From Bacteroidia bacterium (GTDB lineage Bacteria > Bacteroidota > Bacteroidia > Bacteroidales > Paludibacteraceae), in NCBI GenBank assembly GCA_009929375.1, contig SAAO01000013.1, positions 1 to 64,000 on the forward strand: a stretch of 64,000 nucleotides of DNA, in the 5' to 3' direction. The position numbers were made by a program, and so were the translations under genes. The notes under the pieces were generated by a model. That model did no database searches. It was not told the origin of the DNA and was given only the letters and a program-made list of their open reading frames with translations. Within the stretch, counting starts at the first letter, position 1. Each line of letters opens with the position of its first letter. Shown here piece after piece: positions 18,431-28,926 of the stretch.

Positions 18431-18470
18431 TTTTTCCCTCTCCTTTGGAGAGGGTTAGGGAGGGGTTATA
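18431..18470. repeat. G/C hairpin element, copy F
   Basis: tttttccctctcctttggagagggttagggaggggttataa. Confidence 0.8.
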
Positions 18471-18482
18471 AAATTAAATAAA

Positions 18483-20153
18483 ATGAGCATGTTTTGTTAT
18501 CAATGTCAGGAGGCAGCCCAGAATGTGGGATGCACGGTGAAGGGAGTTTGCGGAAAAACTCCCGAAGTTGCAGGTTTACAGGATTTATTAGTTTATCAGT
18601 TGAAGGGTCTTTCGGTGCTGACCAAAGCCCTCAGAACACAAGGCGTGGAAGTGTCGTATGCCAACCGTTTTATCGTGGACGGGCTGTTTATGACCATTAC
18701 CAATGCCAATTTCGATTACGAACGCTTTGTTTCTACCGTACGCAAAGGTTTCGATTTGCGTGAAAAACTTGAAGCCCGCCTTGCACAACTCAACGTGGCT
18801 TTGCCTCAATCAAATACCGATATTCTGACTTGGACGGCTGCTACAGCCGAAGAAATGGAAGCCAAAGCTGCCGAAGTAAGTGTGCTGGCCACCGAAAACG
18901 AAGATGTACGCTCACTGCGCGAACTGGTAATTTACGGTCTGAAAGGTATGGCTGCTTATTGCGAGCATGCTTTCAATCTGAATTTCGAAGATGCGGGTGT
19001 GTATGCATTTATGCAGGATGCGTTGGTGGCTACTACCGACGATAGTCTAAACGCCGAACAACTCACTGCGCTTGTACTTGAAACCGGAAAATATGGTGTG
19101 CAGGTGATGGCGTTGCTCGACAAAGCCAATACCACTTCTTACGGCAATCCCGAAATTACCAAAGTAAACATTGGCGTGCGTAATAATCCGGGAATTCTGA
19201 TCAGCGGTCACGACCTGAAAGACATGGAAGAGCTGCTGAAACAAACCGAAGGTACAGGAGTGGATGTATATACGCACAGCGAAATGCTCCCGGCCAATTA
19301 TTATCCCGCATTCAAAAAATACGAACACTTTGTGGGTAACTATGGTGGTGCATGGTGGAGTCAGGTAACTGATTTTGAAACTTTCAACGGTGTAATCCTG
19401 TTTACAACCAACTGCATCGTTCCGCCACGCAAAACCGCTGGTTATGCAGGACGTGTGTATACCACAGGAGCGTCAGGTTTCCCCGGATTTAAGCATATCG
19501 AAGATCGTGTGGACGGACAGCCCAAGGACTTCTCAGCACTGATCGAACATGCAAAAACATGCAAAGCACCTACTGAGATTGAAACGGGTGAAATTGTGGG
19601 TGGATTTGCGCACGCTCAGGTTTTTGCTTTGGCCGATAAAGTGGTGGATGCCGTGAAAACAGGCGCTATCCGTAAATTCTTTGTCATGGCTGGTTGCGAT
19701 GGACGTATGAAAGGTCGCAGCTACTATACCGAATTTGCTGAAAAACTACCACAGGATACTGTGATTCTGACAGCCGGTTGCGCCAAATATCGTTACAACA
19801 AATTGCCGCTCGGCGATATAAACGGTATTCCACGCGTACTCGATGCCGGACAATGTAATGACAGTTATTCATTAGTGGTAATTGCCATGAAGCTGGCTGA
19901 GATATTTAAACTCAACAGCGTAAACGAATTACCAATTGCTTACAACATTGCATGGTACGAGCAAAAAGCTGTGATCGTTTTGTTGGCATTGCTTTATCTG
20001 GGTGTGAAAAATATTCACCTCGGACCAACGCTGCCCGCTTTCCTCTCGCCTAATGTAGCCAAAGTGCTTGTCGAGAATTTTGGCATTGCAGGCATTGGTA
20101 CTGTAGATGAAGATCTGGCTGCATTCCTGCCTGATATGGCCGAAGCAGTGTAA
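18483..20153 (+). CDS. hcp: Hydroxylamine reductase (hybrid cluster protein)
   Basis: [24 protein letters not shown]-terminal cluster motif; [31 protein letters not shown]. Confidence 0.96.
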   Translation: MSMFCYQCQEAAQNVGCTVKGVCGKTPEVAGLQDLLVYQLKGLSVLTKALRTQGVEVSYANRFIVDGLFMTITNANFDYERFVSTVRKGFDLREKLEARLAQLNVALPQSNTDILTWTAATAEEMEAKAAEVSVLATENEDVRSLRELVIYGLKGMAAYCEHAFNLNFEDAGVYAFMQDALVATTDDSLNAEQLTALVLETGKYGVQVMALLDKANTTSYGNPEITKVNIGVRNNPGILISGHDLKDMEELLKQTEGTGVDVYTHSEMLPANYYPAFKKYEHFVGNYGGAWWSQVTDFETFNGVILFTTNCIVPPRKTAGYAGRVYTTGASGFPGFKHIEDRVDGQPKDFSALIEHAKTCKAPTEIETGEIVGGFAHAQVFALADKVVDAVKTGAIRKFFVMAGCDGRMKGRSYYTEFAEKLPQDTVILTAGCAKYRYNKLPLGDINGIPRVLDAGQCNDSYSLVVIAMKLAEIFKLNSVNELPIAYNIAWYEQKAVIVLLALLYLGVKNIHLGPTLPAFLSPNVAKVLVENFGIAGIGTVDEDLAAFLPDMAEAV

Positions 20154-20174
20154 GGAGTAAAACTATTTTAAACA

Positions 20175-20211
20175 AAAACAGCATTTTCCGTTTTGGAAAA
20201 TGCTGTTTTTT
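20175..20211. terminator. Bidirectional terminator between hcp and msrBA
   Basis: AAAAACAGCATTTTCC-GTTTT-GGAAAATGCTGTTTTT perfect stem. Confidence 0.9.
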
Positions 20212-20215
20212 ATTT

Positions 20216-21142
20216 TCAAAAAATCTTTCTGTAAATATGACAATAGGGCGTACCGTTTTTCTTGTCATAATATTCCTGATGATAATCCTCAGCCGACCAG
20301 AATTCAGGCGCAGGACGTAGTTCGGTAGCCGGTTTATATCCTTTGTCTTTCAGAATCTGAATGTATTTTTCCACCATTTGTTTCTGTTCGTCGTTTACAT
20401 AAAACACAACCGATTGATATTGCGCACCTATATCGGGTCCCTGACCGCCTACCTGCTCAAAATCGTGCGTTTCGTAGTATAGCTTCAGCAGTTCTTCGAA
20501 AGTAGTTTCCGACGGATCGTACACTATTTCAGTGGTTTCCACATGTCCGGTGGTGCCTGTGCAAACTTCCTTGTATGTCGGACTTTGCGTATGACCGCCC
20601 ATATAGCCTACAGTAGTTTCAATAACTCCTTTGGCTTTCATAAAGTGATATTCGGTGCCCCAAAAGCAGCCCGAAGCAAAATAAACTTTTTCCATTTTTT
20701 GTTTTTTATCGGGTATAAATTTCATTGATATTGAGTTGACACAATGTCGGGTATCTTTGGCCGTGAATCTTTCACCTTCGAATACATGGCCTAAATGTCC
20801 GCCACAGTTGGTACACACAATCTCCACACGGTAACCGTCGGCATCGGGTATACGTTTCACAGCACCGGCTATTTCATCGTCGAAACTTGGCCAGCCGCAA
20901 TGCGATTCAAATTTATCTTCGGAACGATAAAGTGCAGCATCACATTGTCTGCATACATAAGTTCCTGTATCCTTGTTGTTAAGTAATTCGCCTGTAAAAG
21001 GACGTTCGGTGCCTTTGTGAAGAATCACAGCGGCTTCCTGAGTACTGAGTTTATTAAGTTTCATAGGTTTTTTGTTGTTTTCCTGAGCGTTACAGGCAGT
21101 GAATAATGTCACCGCCCAAATTAATAAAAGATATTTCTTCAT
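20216..21142 (-). CDS. msrBA: Bifunctional MsrB-MsrA peptide-methionine sulfoxide reductase, lipoprotein
   Basis: Lipobox LFTACNA; MsrB motifs (YVCRQCDAALY, HCGWPSF, RHCVNSISMKF) then MsrA GCFWGTEYHF. Confidence 0.93.
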   Translation of the reverse strand: MKKYLLLIWAVTLFTACNAQENNKKPMKLNKLSTQEAAVILHKGTERPFTGELLNNKDTGTYVCRQCDAALYRSEDKFESHCGWPSFDDEIAGAVKRIPDADGYRVEIVCTNCGGHLGHVFEGERFTAKDTRHCVNSISMKFIPDKKQKMEKVYFASGCFWGTEYHFMKAKGVIETTVGYMGGHTQSPTYKEVCTGTTGHVETTEIVYDPSETTFEELLKLYYETHDFEQVGGQGPDIGAQYQSVVFYVNDEQKQMVEKYIQILKDKGYKPATELRPAPEFWSAEDYHQEYYDKKNGTPYCHIYRKIF

Positions 21143-21226
21143 ATTTGAATGTTTGTAGCTAAGTAATTTATACCGGTTACTAATAAACATACAATCGAAA
21201 ATCTTTGTTCAAAACCTTGTGAAACA

Positions 21227-21257
21227 AAAAAAACGCCTTCACGAATAAAGGCGCTTT
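21227..21257. terminator. Terminator-like hairpin
   Basis: AAAAACGCCTT cacgaata AAGGCGCTTTT. Confidence 0.6.
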
Positions 21258-21287
21258 TACATTCTCTTTTGGGGCTCGGGGTAATTT

Positions 21288-21755
21288 TTATCTGATTCTG
21301 TTCAGCGATTTTACCAAAGCCTCATCTTTTCCAATACCTCTGATAGCCAGAAGATTCAGAATGATATTAATCAAAGGAAAAGCAGTTACAATTTCAAGTG
21401 TCCAGTCGGCATTCAGATTGGCTTTTGCAAACCATATGTAAATAAACAACATTGCGTACCAACCTGCCATAAGTACTGTGTTGAAAAAAGTGAGTCTGAG
21501 TTGCAGCAATCTCTTTTTGAACAGAAATATTGTCACCAATGTAATCAGTGGGATAATGGCCGAAAGAACAGTCAAAGTCCATACATCGTTCTGAAACAGG
21601 TTTCCGGTTTCCAGTATCTGATAAACACCTTTATAATTCATTACATACGATAGGGCAGAGGCACTGTCGAAAAATTCCACCAATGGCGAAAATAAAGTGA
21701 TGGCCGAAAGTACAACCACTGCGAGCAGATATAATGTTTGAATTCTTTGTATCAT
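21288..21755 (-). CDS. DUF4293-like four-TM membrane protein
   Basis: MIQRIQTLYLLAVVVL...; four hydrophobic segments; start at 21755 chosen over the longer ORF. Confidence 0.7.
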   Translation of the reverse strand: MIQRIQTLYLLAVVVLSAITLFSPLVEFFDSASALSYVMNYKGVYQILETGNLFQNDVWTLTVLSAIIPLITLVTIFLFKKRLLQLRLTFFNTVLMAGWYAMLFIYIWFAKANLNADWTLEIVTAFPLINIILNLLAIRGIGKDEALVKSLNRIR

Positions 21756-21762
21756 AATCCGG

Positions 21763-22788
21763 TTATTTTTCTTTTTTCCATTTTTCGTCGCGCACAGCAT
21801 AAATGCGTTCGATAATTTCAACTACCTTCAGACCTTCGAGTACATTGGTCGTAATGCTTCCTTTGTCGCTTAGCTTCTCAATCACATTTTCAATCACATA
21901 ATGATGATTCTGAGCCGAACCTTTGTAAAGTCCGTAATCGTTAGGCGGATTCGATGGAGCCAGTTCCGGCATTTCGTAATCTTTCACATGACAATAAGCC
22001 ACTTCGTTCATATATTGTCCGGCTACTTTCACAGTTCCCTGCGAACCGATAATGGTAATACTGCTTTCGAGGTTTGTGTCCCAAACAGCTGTAGAGTAGT
22101 TCAGGCAACCCATTCCGCCATTGATAAAATTGAATGTCACCACGCCACTGTCTTCAAAATCAGTCAGGTCTTTGTGATTGAAATCGGCAAAGTTTCCGCT
22201 GATATTGGTAATATCGCCAAACAGCCAGTACATAATGTCGATAAAGTGCGAGAACTGTGTAAAGAGTGTGCCTCCATCGAGTTTTGCATCGCCGTGCCAG
22301 TTGCCTTTTTTATAATAACGCGAGTCACGATTCCAGTAACAATCGAGTTTTACCATGAAAATATCTCCCAGTGTTCCGTTGTCAACAAGCTCTTTCAACC
22401 ACACTGAGGGTGGCGAATAGCGGTTTTGCATTACGCTGAATACGTGTTTCGACATTTGCAGCGATTTGAAAAGAATTTTTTCAGCATCTGTTTTTGTCAG
22501 CGCAATAGGTTTTTCGAGCACCACGTGTTTGCGCGCCGAGAGAGCTTTAATCGCATATTCAGCATGAAAACCATTTGGCGTACAAATATTTACCACATCC
22601 ACTTCGGGGCATGCTTCGAGTAGTTCGTCAATATTACTGAAGAACTTTTCTTCAATATCCACAAGGCTGAGTTGTTCTTTACTCAATACATCGCACACGG
22701 CAACCAGCTCTGAATCAGGGTTGCGACGAATCATTTCAGCGTGGCGTTTTCCGATATGGCCCTGGCCGATAACTGCAAATTTGATCAT
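21763..22788 (-). CDS. Gfo/Idh/MocA family oxidoreductase (WbpB/WlbA-like)
   Basis: FAVIGQGHIGKRHAEMI Rossmann motif, EKPIALT; adjacent to WbpD- and WbpE-like genes. Confidence 0.88.
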   Translation of the reverse strand: MIKFAVIGQGHIGKRHAEMIRRNPDSELVAVCDVLSKEQLSLVDIEEKFFSNIDELLEACPEVDVVNICTPNGFHAEYAIKALSARKHVVLEKPIALTKTDAEKILFKSLQMSKHVFSVMQNRYSPPSVWLKELVDNGTLGDIFMVKLDCYWNRDSRYYKKGNWHGDAKLDGGTLFTQFSHFIDIMYWLFGDITNISGNFADFNHKDLTDFEDSGVVTFNFINGGMGCLNYSTAVWDTNLESSITIIGSQGTVKVAGQYMNEVAYCHVKDYEMPELAPSNPPNDYGLYKGSAQNHHYVIENVIEKLSDKGSITTNVLEGLKVVEIIERIYAVRDEKWKKEK

Positions 22789-22814
22789 TTTATTTCTGTA
22801 TATTTTTCTGTTGA

Positions 22815-23387
22815 TTACAAAATTCGTTTTACTCCTTCTTTCGAAATCTCATATTGTTGTCCTGTTTCGGGGCAAACTGCCAAACTATTTGTGTCGAAAT
22901 GTAATTTGTGGCCATATTCGCTTACCCAGCCAGCCTGTCGGGCGGGATTGCCTATCACCAGTGCGTAGGCTTTTACGGGTTTTGTGACCACAGCACCAGC
23001 ACCAATCAGTGCAAACTCGCCAATTTCATTTCCACAAACCACAGTGGCATTGGCCCCAATACTTGCACCACGACGAACCAGAGTAGGAGCGTACTCATTT
23101 TTCCGGTTTACATGGCTGCGTGGATTGATCACATTGGTAAAAACCATTGAAGGTCCCAGAAATACATCATCCTCACAAATCACGCCTGTGTAGACTGATA
23201 CATTGTTTTGTATCTTTACATTTCTGCCCAGTTTAACAGCGGGCGAAATTACTACATTCTGACCGATATTGCAAGACTCACCAATCGTACAGCCACTCAT
23301 AATATGCGAAAAATGCCATATTTTGGTTCCGTTTCCTATTTCGCAGCCTTCGTCGATTACGGCTGTTTCATGTGCGTAGTAGTTCAT
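22815..23387 (-). CDS. Hexapeptide-repeat N-acetyltransferase (WbpD/WlbB-like)
   Basis: GNGTKIWHFSHI, left-handed beta-helix hexapeptides, VIGNPARQAGWVSEYG. Confidence 0.88.
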   Translation of the reverse strand: MNYYAHETAVIDEGCEIGNGTKIWHFSHIMSGCTIGESCNIGQNVVISPAVKLGRNVKIQNNVSVYTGVICEDDVFLGPSMVFTNVINPRSHVNRKNEYAPTLVRRGASIGANATVVCGNEIGEFALIGAGAVVTKPVKAYALVIGNPARQAGWVSEYGHKLHFDTNSLAVCPETGQQYEISKEGVKRIL

Positions 23388-23439
23388 TGTTATTATTGTT
23401 TCAGAGTTTCAGAAACAGTACTTATAAATTGTAAATGAA

Positions 23440-24570
23440 TTATTTATTTACAAACTTCAGCACAGCAGCCGTAATATATTCCAGTTGTTCATCGTCGAGT
23501 TCGGTATGCATGGGCAGCGAAAGTACGCAGGCCGAAAGTTGTTCAGCCACAGGAAAATCACCCTCCTTGTAGCGAGGATCCTGATAGGCTTTCTGCATGT
23601 GCAGACAAACCGGATAATACACCATTGCAGGAATACCTTTGTCGGATAAATGTTTCTGAAGCGCTGCGCGGTCAACATCCACAAGCTTCAGTGTGTATTG
23701 ATGAAACACATGTGTGGAAGCTGTGTTACGGGCTGGAATAATAAGCTTGTCGTTGCCATTGAATTTCGCATCGTAATAGGCAGCTGCATGTTGACGGGCT
23801 GCAATATATTCATCGAGGTATTGAAGTTTTACTTCAAGTACTGCCGCCTGCATACTGTCCAGTCGCGAGTTTACGCCAACAAAATCGTGATAGTAACGAA
23901 CTACCATTCCATGATTGGCTACGGCACGTATTTTAGCCGCCAGCTCGTCGTTGTTGGTGAAAATTGCACCACCATCGCCAAAGCAACCCAGATTCTTGGA
24001 AGGGAAAAACGAGGTGCAACCAATCTCGGCCATGCAACCCGACTGTACTTTACGGCCGTCCGAAAATGTGTATTCAGATCCAATCGACTGGCATGCATCT
24101 TCAATCACGTCCAGATTATGATCTTTTGCAATTTTCAGAATTTCTTCCATATCAGCATTTTGTCCGAACAAATGTACGGGTACAATGGCTTTTGTACGTG
24201 GCGTAATGGCTTTTTTTAGCGATTCGATAGAAATATTGAATGTGTCGAAATCCACATCCACTACCACAGGGGTGAGTCCCAGCAAAGCCACTACTTCAGC
24301 TGTGGCAATAAAGGTAAAAGTGGGTGTAATTACCTCGTCACCCGGTTTCAACCCCAAAGCCATCAGAGCAATCTGAAGTGCATCGGTTCCGTTTGCTACC
24401 GGAATTACATGTTTTACATTTAAATACTTCTCAAGTTGATGCTGAAATTCATTCACCTTACCACCTTTTATAAAAGTGGTGGTATCAATCACTTCCTGAA
24501 TTCCTGCATTTACACTGTCTTTTATTTTCTCGTATTGACTTTTCAGGTCAACCATTTGTATTGGTTTCAT
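23440..24570 (-). CDS. DegT/DnrJ/EryC1/StrS family aminotransferase (WbpE/WlbC-like)
   Basis: VANGTDALQIALMALG, EDACQSIGSEY, TSFFPSKNLGCFGDGGAIFT PLP-lysine motif. Confidence 0.92.
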   Translation of the reverse strand: MKPIQMVDLKSQYEKIKDSVNAGIQEVIDTTTFIKGGKVNEFQHQLEKYLNVKHVIPVANGTDALQIALMALGLKPGDEVITPTFTFIATAEVVALLGLTPVVVDVDFDTFNISIESLKKAITPRTKAIVPVHLFGQNADMEEILKIAKDHNLDVIEDACQSIGSEYTFSDGRKVQSGCMAEIGCTSFFPSKNLGCFGDGGAIFTNNDELAAKIRAVANHGMVVRYYHDFVGVNSRLDSMQAAVLEVKLQYLDEYIAARQHAAAYYDAKFNGNDKLIIPARNTASTHVFHQYTLKLVDVDRAALQKHLSDKGIPAMVYYPVCLHMQKAYQDPRYKEGDFPVAEQLSACVLSLPMHTELDDEQLEYITAAVLKFVNK

Positions 24571-24700
24571 GCTATTTTAGTAAAATATTTTTAATCCTTT
24601 TGGGGTGGTTTTTATGTGCAGGTTGTTTAATTATTGAGTTTAAATATATGTGTATAACTTTATGTAAAATAGATATTTGGTAAGCTTATTCTTGTTTTAT

Positions 24701-24728
24701 AATTATCAATTATCAACTATCAACTGTA
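24701..24728. repeat. 7-bp-period repeat AATTATC/AATTATC/AACTATC/AACTGTA
   Basis: Read directly. Confidence 0.85.
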
Positions 24729-24740
24729 AATTACAAACCG

Positions 24741-25724
24741 TCAATTTATCTCAATCAGATATTCCACTTCTTCAGGAGAATGTCGCAGATTTGAAATATA
24801 ACTGGCCTGATTCACAATTTTTATTTTTTGCTTGTTTGTACCTTTCGTAATTTCATTGAAATCGAAAACAGCTTTCAGATCATCAGGCTTTATTTGTCTG
24901 AAATGACTAAGCCCTACATTGAATCTTACATTTATAAATGCCGGGAAAGTCCGAATTGTGATATTTTCTGGCTGATTTATAATTGTCAGAGGTAATTGCA
25001 TTTTTTTTTCAGTAAACATTTCCACAAAAATGCTCATCTGAGTAATGGGTGTCGAGAACCGAACATTTTTTATGGGCAGGATTTTTACCTGTTTAAAAAT
25101 AGTATCATTTACGTTTCTGAGTTCTATGCGCTCAGTTTTTAGCGAACTGAGTTTATTTAATATACGAGCCGGTGCAAAAACCGTTATACTGTCAGGTGCA
25201 AGACTTATTTTTTCGCTGAAGATATATTGTTGCGCAGGTTTTATATCTGCGTCCAGTTTGATGGGAAGCACAGCTGTGCTGAGTCTTTCGTATTCGAGTA
25301 CAAGTGAGTCGGGTTTGACTTCGAGCACAGTAGTGGTAGGGAGCAAATACAGACTTAGTTTGGCACGGATATGTTCGGGTGATATGGGGATGCGCCCTTT
25401 TTCGTAAAAATTACGTTTTACATCTAAAGTAATGGGAGTGATGCGGCGGCGTGAATATGAGAACAGGTTGATTCCCTGATCTCTCACTTTCAGCTTTATT
25501 TCCTGAGGAGCTGAATTGGTAATGGCTATTTGCTGAGGAATTCCTTCGTAGCGAACCGGAATACTTATTTCTGTATCGCGCTCCTTGTCGAGTGCATTTA
25601 CAAACCAGAAGCCAGCTGAAAGTGCAAGAAAGGACACAAAGCTTAAAACATTTCTCGACAGAAGAAATGATTTAAGCTTTGTAAAAAGATAACCGATGAG
25701 TCTTATGAGTCTGCTTTCGGCCAT
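24741..25724 (-). CDS. YbbR-like (CdaR) domain protein
   Basis: N-terminal TM then repeated beta domains; downstream of yajC. Confidence 0.75.
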   Translation of the reverse strand: MAESRLIRLIGYLFTKLKSFLLSRNVLSFVSFLALSAGFWFVNALDKERDTEISIPVRYEGIPQQIAITNSAPQEIKLKVRDQGINLFSYSRRRITPITLDVKRNFYEKGRIPISPEHIRAKLSLYLLPTTTVLEVKPDSLVLEYERLSTAVLPIKLDADIKPAQQYIFSEKISLAPDSITVFAPARILNKLSSLKTERIELRNVNDTIFKQVKILPIKNVRFSTPITQMSIFVEMFTEKKMQLPLTIINQPENITIRTFPAFINVRFNVGLSHFRQIKPDDLKAVFDFNEITKGTNKQKIKIVNQASYISNLRHSPEEVEYLIEIN

Positions 25725-25733
25725 TTTGCATTA

Positions 25734-26060
25734 TTATTTTGCCGGAGTCTGAATATCTTCAGAAGATGCGAATACCGAATTTTTATCTACTTTAATGCGT
25801 ACGTTGTCAGCGATTTCGATGGTTACAGTGTTTTCTTTGATATCGCGTACTTTGCCATAAATACCACCTGTTGTAACTACTGTATCGCCGGCTTTCATAG
25901 CTTCGCGTTGTTTTTTGATCTCTTTTTGACGTTTTGTCTGAGGACGAATCATAAAGAAATAGAATACTACAAAAATAAGTACCATCATAATGATACTTGT
26001 ATAGCCACCACCGGCTGCACCTGTAGCCGGTGCCTGAAGTAAAATGTTCAGTAAATTCAT
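25734..26060 (-). CDS. yajC: Preprotein translocase subunit YajC
   Basis: FYFFMIRPQTKRQKE...MKAGDTVVTTGGIYGKV. Confidence 0.95.
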   Translation of the reverse strand: MNLLNILLQAPATGAAGGGYTSIIMMVLIFVVFYFFMIRPQTKRQKEIKKQREAMKAGDTVVTTGGIYGKVRDIKENTVTIEIADNVRIKVDKNSVFASSEDIQTPAK

Positions 26061-26197
26061 ATTGTCGAATTATTTAATGTTTTATGTTTGCAAATATAAG
26101 AATTTTATACGAAATGTGTGTTGAAGCGTAATCTAATAAGGAAAATAAATCAAAAAACTCCTTACACCTTACTTTCTTAGCTCTCACTTTCTCACCT

Positions 26198-27142
26198 CTA
26201 ATCTTTACTAAACATCACCACTTTGATCAGCTTATTTTCTTTTTTCAACAGATTCACGATATTGTCGAGTACTCCGTTGATAAATGTGCCGCTTTTTTCG
26301 GTGCTGTAGTTTTTGGCTATCTCAATATATTCGTTGAAAGTTACGTTTACGGGGATAGTTGGGAAGTCCATAATCTCCGAAATGGCTACCTGCATAATCA
26401 GAATATCCATGTAGGCAATGCGGTCAATTTCCCAGTTACGGGTGTGCTGATCAATCAGTTCGCGATATTTGTCGCCGTTAGTGATTACGCCGCGAAGCAG
26501 TTTACGGGCAAATTCAGCATCTTCTTCATCTTTGAACATTGGAAGTAAAGGTTGCGAGATACCATTTGCCTGATCGAAACGTTTGATGGTCTTTATGATA
26601 AAGCTGATTACCAGTTCAATGTCGTCAACCCAGTAGATGCTCTGGTCTTCAATCGAGCTATCGAGGTCTTCGCTTTGCAGCAGAATTTTTTTGTAAATTT
26701 TACGCCAGATATCTTTGTCGGCAGCATAATCCACACTTTCGGCATTCATGTATTCGCTGTAAAAGTCGGATGTAATTACCTTTTCGTACAACGACTTCAC
26801 TATTTCGGCATCGTTTACCCACGAAAGTTTCTGATTTGTCAGATATTCGTTAAACTGAATATTCGAAGCCAGCTGACGAATAAATGCATTGTCGATAAAA
26901 CGGGTGTTGGGATTCAAATCTTCGGCGGTTGGACGTAGCTTGTTGCGGCGTGAGTCAATGCGCTGAGCGGCATAATTTGTAATTTCGACCGAAAGTTGCA
27001 ACAAGTGAAAATAAAGATCATAAGTTCTTTCAATGCTGTGAAACAACTCTTTTTCGGCCAAAGGCATGGATTTTCCTTCGCCTTTGTAAAATGAATACAA
27101 GATCTGAATGATTTTGATTCGTAATAATACTCTGTTAATCAT
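26198..27142 (-). CDS. nusB: Transcription antitermination protein NusB
   Basis: C-terminal NusB domain (DRIAYMDILIMQVAISEIMDFPTIPVNVTFNEYIEIAKNYSTEKSGTFINGVLD). Confidence 0.93.
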   Translation of the reverse strand: MINRVLLRIKIIQILYSFYKGEGKSMPLAEKELFHSIERTYDLYFHLLQLSVEITNYAAQRIDSRRNKLRPTAEDLNPNTRFIDNAFIRQLASNIQFNEYLTNQKLSWVNDAEIVKSLYEKVITSDFYSEYMNAESVDYAADKDIWRKIYKKILLQSEDLDSSIEDQSIYWVDDIELVISFIIKTIKRFDQANGISQPLLPMFKDEEDAEFARKLLRGVITNGDKYRELIDQHTRNWEIDRIAYMDILIMQVAISEIMDFPTIPVNVTFNEYIEIAKNYSTEKSGTFINGVLDNIVNLLKKENKLIKVVMFSKD

Positions 27143-27447
27143 AAATGCTTTTTGAACGCTTTTCAAATTTTGCACAAAGGTACATATTTTCTTTTTTACA
27201 GTTGCACGCATTTTGAATAAAAAAATGGCTGTTTGGCTTAAAGAATAATAAATTGAAACGCAATTTGTTTTTCAAAAATCTATTGCGATAACTCTTACAT
27301 AGCTAACTTTAATGATAAATTGTAAAAAAAATGCTGTATTATTTGATAGTCTCAAAAAAAATACTGAAATTTGACGACTCTTAACCGGAAATCGGAGCTG
27401 AAAATACAATGCTTTGTTTTTCAGTGTCCTGTAATTAAAAATGTTTT

Positions 27448-27846
27448 ATGGAATCAGAGAAGCAAAATTTTTCAACAGGCAAAAAAGAACATGATATTAT
27501 TTACTCACGGGCCATTAAAGCCGGTAAACGTATTTATTATCTTGATGTAAAGCTTAACCGCAGGGAAGAAATGTTTTTGTCTATTACCGAAAGTACCAAG
27601 AAAATTGTTGGTACACAGGATGATCCACAGGTAACTTTCGAAAAACATAAGATTTTTTTATACAATGAGGACTTCGATAAATTTATGGAGGGACTCAACG
27701 AAGTTATGGACTTTATCCGTAATGGTCGTGAACTGAATGCCGATACCACCGAAACCAATGAAGAGGTTTCCGACAATCAGGATTCGGTTTCAACTGACGA
27801 AGAGGTGCGTAAACCCAAAAGTTTTCTCGATAAATTCAGATTCTGA
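27448..27846 (+). CDS. DUF3276 family protein (PUR-alpha-like nucleic-acid-binding)
   Basis: IYSRAIKAGKRIYYLDVKLNRREEMFLSITESTK. Confidence 0.85.
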   Translation: MESEKQNFSTGKKEHDIIYSRAIKAGKRIYYLDVKLNRREEMFLSITESTKKIVGTQDDPQVTFEKHKIFLYNEDFDKFMEGLNEVMDFIRNGRELNADTTETNEEVSDNQDSVSTDEEVRKPKSFLDKFRF

Positions 27847-27891
27847 TTGCCCACGGGCAATTTTTCCCATTCACAAAAAACAATCCCATCA

Positions 27892-28914
27892 ATGAAAAGC
27901 TTTGCAAGCGACAATTATTCAGGAATTCATCCCGAAATTCTTGAAGCCATTCAGCATGCCAATCAGTTACACGAAATTTCGTATGCCGAAGATACTTATA
28001 CTGAAAAAACAAATGCGCTTTTTCGCGAAATATTCGGAGCTGATACAGAAGTACTTTATGCTTTCAACGGCACCGGAGCCAATGTTATCGCACTGAAATG
28101 TGCTTTGTTGCCCTTTGAGGCAGTTCTTTGTGCCGAAACAGCACATATCAATGCCGACGAATGTGGCGCACCGACTCAGAGTACAGGCAGCAGTCTTATT
28201 ACCATAAAAACAACAAACGGAAAACTTACTCCCGAACTTCTGAAACCATTCATGAGTCGTAAGGGAAATGTACATAACACTCAGCCACGCGTTGTTTCTA
28301 TCAGTCAGAGTACCGAACTTGGTACAGTTTACAGTTTGAACGAACTGAAAGCACTTTGCCAATTTGCTCACGAAAACGATTTGTTTGTGCATCTCGATGG
28401 CGCACGTATTTCGAATGCGGTTGCTTCGCTCGGAGTAAGTCTCAAAGAAGCAACTGTGGATTGCGGTGTGGATATTATGAGTTTCGGAGGTACAAAAAAC
28501 GGACTGATGATAGGCGAGGCTGTGTTGATTTTTAATGACGAACTGAAAAAGCATGCTGCTTTTTTCCAAAAACAGACAGCTCAGTTATTTTCGAAAAATC
28601 GTTTTATAGCCACACAGTTTTATGCCTTGCTTAAAAATGATTTATGGTTGCGAATGGCTACTCATTCTAATAAAATGGCTGCGTTCTTGGCCGAAGGTGT
28701 GGCTGATTTGCCCGGTGTAACCATTACCCAAAAAGTAGATGCTAACGCTGTTTTTGCCATTATTCCGGCGCATGCAGTTGAACCTCTCCGGGCAAAATAT
28801 CGTTTCTATACATGGAGCGAAGATACAGGTGAGCTTCGCTGGATGTGTTCGTTCGATACTAGCCGCGAAGATGTGATTGATTTTATTGAAACATTAAAAT
28901 CTTTGATAATCTGA
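27892..28914 (+). CDS. Low-specificity L-threonine aldolase / beta-eliminating lyase
   Basis: SFASDNYSGIHPEIL, HLDGARISNAVASLG, SFGGTKNGLMIGEAV. Confidence 0.9.
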   Translation: MKSFASDNYSGIHPEILEAIQHANQLHEISYAEDTYTEKTNALFREIFGADTEVLYAFNGTGANVIALKCALLPFEAVLCAETAHINADECGAPTQSTGSSLITIKTTNGKLTPELLKPFMSRKGNVHNTQPRVVSISQSTELGTVYSLNELKALCQFAHENDLFVHLDGARISNAVASLGVSLKEATVDCGVDIMSFGGTKNGLMIGEAVLIFNDELKKHAAFFQKQTAQLFSKNRFIATQFYALLKNDLWLRMATHSNKMAAFLAEGVADLPGVTITQKVDANAVFAIIPAHAVEPLRAKYRFYTWSEDTGELRWMCSFDTSREDVIDFIETLKSLII

Positions 28915-28926
28915 TTTTTAATAATC

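Noticed and set aside
12695-18470. G-tract elements as G-quadruplexes
   Set aside because: Each copy has only one or two G runs per strand in close reach; hairpin pairing explains them better.
22930-22960. cctgtcgggcggg inside the WbpD-like gene as a copy of the nested palindrome of element C
   Set aside because: It encodes NPARQAGWVSEYG, which fits the expected family motif, so no insertion is needed; similarity is short.
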